A stretch of 39,264 bases of DNA from a virus: IMG/VR virus record IMGVR_UViG_3300023174_000337, positions 1-39,264 of that record; one strand, 5' to 3'. Every line of letters starts with the position of its first letter. Position 1 is the stretch's first letter. The notes beneath the pieces were generated by a model that saw nothing but the letters and a program-made list of their open reading frames with translations, did not search any database and had not been told where the DNA came from. Positions 7,184 through 13,408 of this stretch are shown one piece after another. Made by a program: the position numbers and the translations under genes.

Positions 7184-7375
7184 TTAAATTGTTTCTGGTT
7201 CTAAATCTATTATAGCTTCGCAAAGATATACCAGATCTTCTTTTCTAAAGGCGATGTCTGCATCAGCCCATAATTTTAAGATTTCTACATCTTTGCAATA
7301 ATCTGCGTGGATAACTCTCTTTACGATGAATAGAGAATCGTTGATTTTCAAAACTTCCTTGTTGAATAAACTCAT
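7184..7375 (-). CDS. Hypothetical protein within the chaperone operon
   Basis: 63 residues, no family recognised. It starts MSLFNKEVLKINDSLFIVKR, contains ILKLWADADIAFRKEDLVYL and ends acidic (DLEPETI). It is predicted soluble with mixed strand and helix and has no signal or membrane segment. It sits between hsp20 (24-base gap) and groES (15-base gap), which suggests co-expression with the chaperones. The function cannot be deduced. Confidence 0.62.
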   Translation of the reverse strand: MSLFNKEVLKINDSLFIVKRVIHADYCKDVEILKLWADADIAFRKEDLVYLCEAIIDLEPETI

Positions 7376-7399
7376 AACTAATACAGTAGGCTAGGTTTT

Positions 7400-7816
7400 T
7401 TACTTGATTGTAATTTTTTTAGGCTCTTTAGATTCTGTGTAAGGAACGTCTATTACAAGTAGTCCCTTGTCCATTTCAGCTGCCAACTTATTCAAGTTGA
7501 ATTTGCTAGCCACTTTCCATGCAAGATCGAAAGACCTTCTAGTGATGCCTCTTTGAATGTAATTTTTTTCTTCTTCTTGTTCTGTTTTTTCGTGGGAAAC
7601 CCTTAGCGTATCACCGTCTACTGTGATGTCAAGATCTGATTTTTCAAGACCTACGACGGCGAGCTCAAATCGCAATCCTTTGTCTGTTTCGTAAATATCA
7701 ACGGGATAGTTGATTTTTTGTTGGTGTGTGTTGAATGTTGATTGTCCATCGAAGAAATTCTTCCAGACAATGTCGAGTGGATCCATTGCCCATGCTCTGT
7801 TTAATAGTTGTGTCAT
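7400..7816 (-). CDS. Small heat shock protein, Hsp20/alpha-crystallin family
   Basis: 138 residues. The alpha-crystallin domain begins at PVDIYETDKGLRFELAVVGL and includes DLDITVDGDTLRV, a YIQRGITRRSFDLAW block (matching the usual 'rSF...p' strand) and KGLLVIDVPY. The C-terminal KITIK supplies the IxI motif that docks neighbouring dimers. It is an ATP-independent holdase. As first gene of the Hsp20-63aa-GroES-GroEL unit, it would hold unfolded proteins for the chaperonin. A TATAAATA box lies 76 bases upstream of the ATG. Confidence 0.93.
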   Translation of the reverse strand: MTQLLNRAWAMDPLDIVWKNFFDGQSTFNTHQQKINYPVDIYETDKGLRFELAVVGLEKSDLDITVDGDTLRVSHEKTEQEEEKNYIQRGITRRSFDLAWKVASKFNLNKLAAEMDKGLLVIDVPYTESKEPKKITIK

Positions 7817-7891
7817 TTTTTAGTTTTTTGTGCTCCCTCTAGGTGAGCGATTATTAATTGTTTTTCGTAACCAAGACCTACCGTATCTTGT

Positions 7892-7899
7892 TATTTATA
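7892..7899 (-). promoter_or_regulatory. TATAAATA box upstream of the chaperone operon
   Basis: Exact TATAAATA on the coding strand inside ATATTTATTTATAAATAAC. A transcript starting about 12 bases downstream would have a leader of roughly 60 bases before the hsp20 ATG. The 180-base gap 7817-7996 holds this box and the terminator of the previous gene; I see nothing else in it. Confidence 0.45.
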
Positions 7900-7952
7900 A
7901 ATAAATATACACAACTTTTGAATATTGAAGAAATTTATGTTTTTGGTGACAT

Positions 7953-7976
7953 AAAAAAGCACCGAAAAGGTGCTTT
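7953..7976 (-). terminator. Rho-independent terminator after tagged paralog B
   Basis: Coding strand AAAGCACC-TTTTC-GGTGCTTT followed by U, starting 21 bases after the stop at 7997. The hairpin has the same sequence as that at 4361-4385. Confidence 0.85.
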
Positions 7977-7996
7977 CACTTACTTTCTATTTAATT

Positions 7997-8404
7997 TTAT
8001 AACATCATATTGATCCAATCGACTATTTCTTCTACTTCAGGTCCTTCAAATCCGTATGATTTTACAGTGTCAATAGCATCTTGCATAGACATGTCTTGTA
8101 ATTCTTCGTCTGTGTAGTTTTTCTTTAATTGCTTTAATATATATGATGCTACTTTTTCTGGTGAAGCTCCTGGTGGTGTTGTTATTTTGTCTTTTTTCGA
8201 ACCATACTTCTTCAAAGCATCAGCGTAAGTCATTGCTTTATCATTTCCTATGCTTACTCTATCAGTTGGTTTCAATCCGTAGCTAGGGGATTGAATGTTA
8301 AAAGCGTTCGCATCTAGAAACCATGAGTCATTGTCTTTGGATACTCTAGCTTCTTGCAAAAGAGGATTATTTTTTAAATACTTGTTGTAGTCGAATGGTT
8401 TCAT
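7997..8404 (-). CDS. Tagged paralog B: putative capsid-targeted internal protein
   Basis: 135 residues. The N-terminal tag MKPFDYNKYLKNNPLLQE ends in LxE and is followed by ARVSKDND. A middle block reads PGASPEKVASYILKQL. The C-terminal helical region (MSMQDAIDTVKSYGFEGPEVEEIVDWI) is similar to the C-terminus of the adjacent paralog C (MTFEDALDTVEAYGHRG), so the two arose by domain duplication. No catalytic motif is seen. If the tag is removed at LQE, a small acidic protein of about 117 residues would remain. A terminator follows, and a CATAAATA box lies upstream. Confidence 0.65.
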   Translation of the reverse strand: MKPFDYNKYLKNNPLLQEARVSKDNDSWFLDANAFNIQSPSYGLKPTDRVSIGNDKAMTYADALKKYGSKKDKITTPPGASPEKVASYILKQLKKNYTDEELQDMSMQDAIDTVKSYGFEGPEVEEIVDWINMML

Positions 8405-8415
8405 TATTTTTTTAT

Positions 8416-9234
8416 TTATGAGTTTTGTGCTAATGCTACTAATTTGTTTGCGATGTCTTGTGCTTTTTGTCCTCTATGACCATACGCTTCTACGGTATCT
8501 AACGCGTCTTCGAAAGTCATATCTGCTATTTCCATCCAATCTCTTTCAGATAGAATATCGTCTAATATGTTTTGAGCTTCTTCATAAGCATCAGTGTCTG
8601 GTCCCATAAAGCTCTCTTTCAAAAGAGGGTTGTTTTTAGCTTCGTTTACTTTTGTGCCTGTCAATTTGCAACCAAATCCGTGATCGTCTAAAAAGTCATT
8701 TACACTTTTAATATATTCTGCACCAGATTTAGTTGGTTTCACCCTAATTGAAAACGCAGCACCATCTTTTTTGCCGTCTTTATCCAATGCTTTTAGTGTA
8801 TTGTTGCCAAATGGTAGTTTTACCTTTTGATCTCCTTTACCTATTCCATTATTAAGAAATTTAATAGCATCTATCAATTCGTCTTGATCTGATCCTTTTA
8901 GTTTCAATTCAGTTGTGGCAGCTTCATTCATTGAAGTAGATCCTCCTTCGAGTGCTGCAATTACTTGTTCGAAGTCCGATCTTTTCCACTCTGGATAGTA
9001 ATCTGATTTTATATCTGCGCTTTGGCCTTGAGCCATAGAATAGAAATCGTTTTTAGCCATTTTATTCCAAGTAAATGTATCTGATTGGAATTGCTTTATA
9101 GTTCTTGCAATCTCTTGAGGACTAGCTCCAGGACCTTCTTTGTACTCGTAAGAAAAACCGGATCCTTCTTCGTCATCGAATTCTTTCAAAAGAGGATTGT
9201 TCTTTAGGTACTTATTGTAGTCGAATGGTTTCAT
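8416..9234 (-). CDS. Tagged paralog C: putative capsid-targeted protein with an internal second tag
   Basis: 272 residues. It begins with the tag MKPFDYNKYLKNNPLLKE, then FDDEEGSG and a PGASPQEIARTIKQF block resembling paralog B. After MNEAATTELKLKGSDQDEL comes a mixed alpha/beta domain (LPFGNNTLKAL, FSIRVKPTKSGAEYI). At residues 198-207 NEAKNNPLLKES repeats the core of the tag, followed by a domain like the C-terminus of paralog B. This looks like two ancestral tagged genes fused, with an internal LxE site that could be cut into two mature proteins. It lies 6 bases after paralog D and 11 before paralog B. Confidence 0.66.
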   Translation of the reverse strand: MKPFDYNKYLKNNPLLKEFDDEEGSGFSYEYKEGPGASPQEIARTIKQFQSDTFTWNKMAKNDFYSMAQGQSADIKSDYYPEWKRSDFEQVIAALEGGSTSMNEAATTELKLKGSDQDELIDAIKFLNNGIGKGDQKVKLPFGNNTLKALDKDGKKDGAAFSIRVKPTKSGAEYIKSVNDFLDDHGFGCKLTGTKVNEAKNNPLLKESFMGPDTDAYEEAQNILDDILSERDWMEIADMTFEDALDTVEAYGHRGQKAQDIANKLVALAQNS

Positions 9235-9240
9235 TTTTTT

Positions 9241-9795
9241 TTATCTTCTTCTTTTTAATTTTGCTATTAATTTCTCTTTACGAGCTTCTAGACGCATCAA
9301 TTCTTTACTAAGTTCTGTTGTATCTTCCCCTTCATCGTCTAGGTACTCCAACTCTTCTTCTACTCTATAGATTTCCATATCGAGTTCTTCTAATTCTTCT
9401 TCTACTTCATCTTGATTTATATTATCTTTCTTTTTGTTAAGAAGTTTTTTCCAATAATTTTTATCGTATATTATAGGAGCTTCATCGGCACTTAAAAATG
9501 GGCTATCCATTCCAGCGAAAGTTAAACTTGCAAATGGAGCTCTTGATCCTTTACTTATTCCTAAGTGTATCTTGTCTCCTTCAGCATTTTTAAATCCTGC
9601 AAAAAATAATTCTTGTTTGGGATACGGACTTTTGGGTGTAGCAACTTGTTTAAATCCATAAGGAGATATTGCGCTCATCAATTTTTGAATTGCATTTAAT
9701 TCACTTCGGTTTGATAAAGGATAAGCTGCTTCATCAATACTCTCTTTCAAAAGAGGATTGTTCTTTAGATATTGGTTGTAATCGAATGGTTTCAT
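9241..9795 (-). CDS. Tagged paralog D: putative capsid-targeted internal protein
   Basis: 184 residues. The tag MKPFDYNQYLKNNPLLKE is followed by SIDEAAYPLSNRSELNA. The middle part (YGFKQVATPK, LFFAGFKNAEGDKIHLGIS, ASLTFAGMD) looks like a small alpha/beta domain. The last 60 residues are a strongly charged Glu/Lys coiled coil ending KLIAKLKRRR, a basic tail that could bind DNA. No known family. First gene of the B-C-D cluster, with a TATAAATA box at 9803 inside a 29-bp promoter-leader sequence shared with paralog A. Confidence 0.65.
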   Translation of the reverse strand: MKPFDYNQYLKNNPLLKESIDEAAYPLSNRSELNAIQKLMSAISPYGFKQVATPKSPYPKQELFFAGFKNAEGDKIHLGISKGSRAPFASLTFAGMDSPFLSADEAPIIYDKNYWKKLLNKKKDNINQDEVEEELEELDMEIYRVEEELEYLDDEGEDTTELSKELMRLEARKEKLIAKLKRRR

Positions 9796-9798
9796 TTT

Positions 9799-9827
9799 TT
9801 TTTATTTATACTAATAAATATGTAAAA
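9799..9827 (-). repeat. 29-bp promoter-leader repeat (second copy at 5168-5196), contains TATAAATA
   Basis: The 29 bases upstream of paralog D are identical to those upstream of paralog A. They contain coding-strand ATATTTATTAG followed by TATAAATA at 9803-9810. Since the tag-coding DNA just downstream is also similar in both genes, promoter, leader and tag appear to have been duplicated together. Confidence 0.75.
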
Positions 9828-9842
9828 GTTTGCTTCTAGTGA

Positions 9843-12152
9843 TTATGCATGTCCATCTCTCCAATTATTTGCAATCATTGGAATTGCTAATAATGGAATT
9901 TTTAACTTGGTAGTATTTTCCATTTTATCTTGGACTATTTGCGCAGCCTCTTCTATTTTAGTTTTTTCTACTTCGCAAATTATTTGATCGTGTACATTTG
10001 CACATACCCAACCTTTTATACCTCTTTTAGCAAATTCTCTATTGATTGCTATAGCCGCTCTATTTACTATTGATGCTGCGAGTCCTTGAATTTGTACGTT
10101 ACAACTATTGTTAAGTCCATTCACATAATCTCTAGAAAGATTCAATATCTTTTCTTTACCGTATTCATACTCTAATTGTCTTTTAGTATTCCAATCAAGC
10201 ATCGCATCTCCGAGTGCTTCATATATTTGTTTTACTTTAGGTAAATGCCTTATACGTCCGACTTGAGTCTTGATGTATCCATTCTCTTTTACAAATTTTC
10301 TAGAAGTTTCCATCCATTTTTTTAATTCAGGAAATCCATTCAGATAACCGTCTACGAGCTTTTGAGCTTCTTTGGTAGGAAGTTCTAGAGTTTTACCTAG
10401 AGCATAAGCAGACATTCCATAAGGAATACCCAAAGAATATGCTTTTGCTTTATTTCTAATTTTAGGTTCGTGTTTTCTTAAGAAGTTATCAGCCTTTTTA
10501 TCAGGAGAATATTTATGTAGTTTTTCTGTTTGAATAGCGATCGTAGAATAGAAATCATAATTCTTTCTAAAAATATCCATCAATCCTTCGTCTCCAGAAA
10601 CATGACTGAAAACACTTGGTTCTAATGACGCATAGTCATCATCTATAAATAAATTATGTTCGTCAGGAATAAAGAAAGCTCTAACCATGTTGTTGTACTT
10701 CAACACAATAGGATCATCATCACCTTCTTCTTTCACTTTTGGCAACTGCTGTGCATCTGATCCATATCTACCTGATATTGTTCCATGCTGCTTATATGAA
10801 AAGTAATATCTACCATCTTCTTCACCTTCCAAGAAACGATCTATATAAGTAGAGCTTATCTTGAGTAGTCTGTTATATATTTGAAGATTTTTAGCCCACT
10901 CATGATTTTCCATGATTGATTCGATAAAGTTATCATCAAATTGAGCTTTGCCTTTTGCAGTAGAAGAAAGAGGCTTGATGCCAAGTACTCCGAAAGCAAT
11001 TTCACCTAAGTGATCTCTAGATTGAATGTTAAAAAACTTACCATCGTTGTCTTCTTTCCAAAGCTTAACACAGATTTTGATTATAGTTTCTTCTTCAAGA
11101 AGATCTTTGTCTCCGCTCAGCAAGAATTTCTTGGCGGCAGATTCTGCCAATCGAGAAACGTTTGCTTGAGTGATGCTGTACTTGCCAGACTTTTCAGACT
11201 TGGGAATATCAAGATTTAGTTCTTCTACTAGTCTTTGAGCAAACGTGCCTTTGTTGTTTGGAGGATACGTTTCAATTGCTTTGTAGATCACCCATTGCTG
11301 CACTCTTGAATCGGAAAGCAGAGACTTAATGATTGCATCGGCTTTGCTTTTCATCTCAACCTGAATGTCTTGTTTAGCTGTACGAATCAAATTCATATCT
11401 AGCTTTACGCCTTTCTCTTCCATCGGAATAGTAACTTCTCTGTAAAGAGGCATTACTTCGTCTTCGAAGAAAAACTTTTCAAGATCCTCGGCTTTGAGTA
11501 CTTCCATAAAGTGGTGATATATTCTCAGAGTCAAATCTGTATCGGCAGCTGCATACTTGCTAAGTATTTCTATATCAGCTTTCCAAATTTCGTAGTTTTC
11601 TTTAGTGATCTGACCACCATTAGCTTTGATGGATTGTTTGAGTTCTATCTGCTCTTCGTTTGCTGCTGCTTCTACGTCAAGACAAATTTCTTTTTGAATT
11701 AGTTTTGCAATAGACTTTAGTCCGAAAGGACTACCAGAACCAAATCCAGCTCCTTCCTCTTTGACAGTGTGTACTAGCAAAACAGTATCTACGTGAAGAC
11801 TTGGCACTAGATCTATGCCATAGAACGCTTTAACGAAGCGACAGTCAAAACTTGCATTGTGCATCACAAGCTTTTTGCCTATCAGCAAGTTAATAGATTT
11901 TCGAGCTATTTCGTGGCAGCTCTTGTCTTCGATGGAGTTATCGATCAACTCTCCATCTTTGAATATCATTGTTGGTAGATAGTAACCAGAGCCTGGTTTT
12001 GTACTTATACTGAATCCTATAATTTTACCTTTTCTTGGATTCAGACTGTTTGTCTCTGTATCGAATGCGATGAGATCGTTCGACTTGATTTCAGAGATCA
12101 TGGCTTTTAACTTATCGACAGAGTCGACTAATACGTAACTTTTTTCTTGCAT
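9843..12152 (-). CDS. polA: DNA polymerase, family A, with 3'-5' exonuclease domain
   Basis: 769 residues, probably the replicative polymerase. Exonuclease motifs: FDTET (D31, E33), HNASFD (D103) and YAAADTD. Polymerase motifs: TISGRYGS at 458-465, motif A IDDDYASLE (D506, E511), motif B RNKAKAYSLGIPYG (R566, K570, Y578) and motif C VHDQ (D722). There is no 5' nuclease domain; a separate FEN-type gene supplies that. Two positions are unusual. The residue equal to E. coli Phe762 is Leu574, a variant common in environmental viral polymerases. Motif C is HDQ rather than HDE. The ATG at 12152 follows an A/T-rich leader. An exonuclease-proficient enzyme is expected because all acidic exonuclease residues are present. 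Confidence 0.96.
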   Translation of the reverse strand: MQEKSYVLVDSVDKLKAMISEIKSNDLIAFDTETNSLNPRKGKIIGFSISTKPGSGYYLPTMIFKDGELIDNSIEDKSCHEIARKSINLLIGKKLVMHNASFDCRFVKAFYGIDLVPSLHVDTVLLVHTVKEEGAGFGSGSPFGLKSIAKLIQKEICLDVEAAANEEQIELKQSIKANGGQITKENYEIWKADIEILSKYAAADTDLTLRIYHHFMEVLKAEDLEKFFFEDEVMPLYREVTIPMEEKGVKLDMNLIRTAKQDIQVEMKSKADAIIKSLLSDSRVQQWVIYKAIETYPPNNKGTFAQRLVEELNLDIPKSEKSGKYSITQANVSRLAESAAKKFLLSGDKDLLEEETIIKICVKLWKEDNDGKFFNIQSRDHLGEIAFGVLGIKPLSSTAKGKAQFDDNFIESIMENHEWAKNLQIYNRLLKISSTYIDRFLEGEEDGRYYFSYKQHGTISGRYGSDAQQLPKVKEEGDDDPIVLKYNNMVRAFFIPDEHNLFIDDDYASLEPSVFSHVSGDEGLMDIFRKNYDFYSTIAIQTEKLHKYSPDKKADNFLRKHEPKIRNKAKAYSLGIPYGMSAYALGKTLELPTKEAQKLVDGYLNGFPELKKWMETSRKFVKENGYIKTQVGRIRHLPKVKQIYEALGDAMLDWNTKRQLEYEYGKEKILNLSRDYVNGLNNSCNVQIQGLAASIVNRAAIAINREFAKRGIKGWVCANVHDQIICEVEKTKIEEAAQIVQDKMENTTKLKIPLLAIPMIANNWRDGHA

Positions 12153-12172
12153 AACTATTTAATGTAATTGAT

Positions 12173-12373
12173 TTATTTTTCTTTTTTCTCTTCGTCTTTC
12201 TTGTAAGGAAACATTTCGTTTAGTTTCTCTTTACGAGCTTCGCAACCGCAATCTTCTATCCCTAAAGCCTCAGTAACTGCTTTAACTGCTTTGTCTATTT
12301 TCAGTAGTTCTGTTAAGTAAGCTATAGTATCTCCTAATCCTTCAGGATCATGATTTTTTTTCTTCTTGGGCAT
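12173..12373 (-). CDS. Small hypothetical phage protein with CxC motif
   Basis: 66 residues. It starts with a basic run MPKKKKNHD and then has a helical middle (IAYLTELLKIDKAVKAVTEA). The block IEDCGCEARKEKLNEMFPY resembles a short motif (CGC..RKE.LN..FP) that I recall from small phage and Bacteroidota proteins of unknown function. The C-terminus is Lys/Glu-rich. It overlaps the upstream gene by 26 bases and lies 20 bases before the polymerase start, so it is probably co-transcribed with it. Confidence 0.6.
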   Translation of the reverse strand: MPKKKKNHDPEGLGDTIAYLTELLKIDKAVKAVTEALGIEDCGCEARKEKLNEMFPYKKDEEKKEK

Positions 12374-12557
12374 CTGGATCTTTTTTAAGTTTTAGAATCT
12401 CGGCTGCAACGTTTATTGTAAGTAAGTGTATTTGCTTCCAAATACTGTCTATTTCAGACTTGTTTTTTTGTATAACTCTCCACTGATATATTTGAATCCC
12501 CATTAATACGAGTATCACGGCTAAATAAAAGTTTTCAGTGCTAATTGTGAATGTCAT
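12348..12557 (-). CDS. Small membrane-anchored coiled-coil protein
   Basis: 69 residues. An N-terminal transmembrane helix (FYLAVILVLMGIQIY, about residues 10-25) is followed by a charged helical segment (VIQKNKSEIDSIWKQIHLL) and a Lys/Glu-rich end. Topology is likely N-out with a short cytoplasmic tail. It is the first gene after a possible host-type promoter and overlaps the next small gene. Function unknown. Confidence 0.6.
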   Translation of the reverse strand: MTFTISTENFYLAVILVLMGIQIYQWRVIQKNKSEIDSIWKQIHLLTINVAAEILKLKKDPDAQEEKKS

Positions 12558-12573
12558 AACTGTGTGTTTAGAT

Positions 12574-12605
12574 CAAATATAAATATTATTTGCTTAGGTT
12601 TTCAA
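12574..12605 (-). promoter_or_regulatory. Bacteroidota-type promoter candidate (TTG-N21-TATATTTG)
   Basis: The coding strand has TTG at 12605-12603, a 21-base spacer, and TATATTTG at 12581-12574, matching the -33 TTG and -7 TAnnTTTG elements described for Bacteroides-type primary sigma factor. It would drive the two small genes and the DNA polymerase. A match of this length can occur by chance in AT-rich DNA. Confidence 0.35.
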
Positions 12606-12782
12606 TTTATATTTCTCGTTGATCGTAGTATTTCCTTTTACGTGATTGGGATCATAGGGGCAATGGCGGCACTTGTTTCCACAACAAGTTCCACGTGATA
12701 AATGAAAATGAGCAGTGAGGACCATAAGCCCGGACTGCTCATCTGTATAATAATCTATGTGCTCTTTTATTTTACCGGACAT
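12594..12782 (-). CDS. DUF5522-like Cys-rich protein
   Basis: 62 residues from the ATG at 12782; a TTG three codons earlier is a less likely start. The pattern YYTDEQSGLMVLTAHFHLSR, then CCGNKCRHCPY, matches my recollection of DUF5522, short proteins common in Bacteroidota with clustered Cys/His residues that probably bind a metal. The biochemical role is unknown. The start lies inside the end of the HNH endonuclease gene (11-base overlap), so the endonuclease seems inserted just upstream of it. Confidence 0.75.
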   Translation of the reverse strand: MSGKIKEHIDYYTDEQSGLMVLTAHFHLSRGTCCGNKCRHCPYDPNHVKGNTTINEKYKLKT

Positions 12783-13353
12783 TATTAGCAACTAATTTAC
12801 ACATTTGTATAAAGTGATCTTGCTCAAATGTATTTTTCATTCTATTGATATGTTGATGAACCCATTGAACATTGCCAATTATATAACCCTTAGAACTATC
12901 AATTCGATCTACTGATGCTGTAAATTTATCTTTTCCGCTTACCGGTAATGTTATATCCAATCCAGTGAGTTTACATTTACCATTTTGTTTTTGAAATAAT
13001 TCCCAAAGATATTTTATATCTATATTAATGTCTACAGGATTTCTTTTATTATTTTTTCCATTATAGCCTTTACAAGATCTTAATACGTGAGAATTAAACC
13101 AATGTTGAGATATTCCTTCATATCCTTGAAAATATGGAGACTCTTTTCCAACTTTCGAATCATTTTCTTTTTTTAAACATCCGCATGATTTTTGGGGGTG
13201 ATATGATCTATTTAAATGCTTAGTTGTAACATAACATATTTTTCCGCAATCACATAAACATTCCCAAACTTTTGTTCCATTTCTAGATTGATTCGTTAAT
13301 TTTACAACTTTTAATCTTGAAAACTTTTTTCCTGTTAGATCTACTATTTTCAT
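12772..13353 (-). CDS. HNH homing endonuclease
   Basis: 193 residues. The N-terminal part carries a possible zinc-binding set (CLCDCG ... KSCGC) within a block beginning LTGKKFSRLKVV, as in phage HNH proteins with an AP2-like/zinc-ribbon N-terminus. The C-terminal HNH core reads CKLTGLDI, then SVDRIDSSKGYIIGNVQWVH and NRMKN, the usual 'D.Rid...Y..gNvqwv...N.mK' signature. It is free-standing, between ribonucleotide reductase and the DUF5522 gene, and not inside an intron that I can see. It probably cuts DNA of related phages lacking the gene and spreads by repair. Confidence 0.88.
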   Translation of the reverse strand: MKIVDLTGKKFSRLKVVKLTNQSRNGTKVWECLCDCGKICYVTTKHLNRSYHPQKSCGCLKKENDSKVGKESPYFQGYEGISQHWFNSHVLRSCKGYNGKNNKRNPVDINIDIKYLWELFQKQNGKCKLTGLDITLPVSGKDKFTASVDRIDSSKGYIIGNVQWVHQHINRMKNTFEQDHFIQMCKLVANNVR

Positions 13354-13408
13354 ATTACTATTTTACAATAAATATTATGAATTTAAGAATAGAACACGTT
13401 CTTATTTA

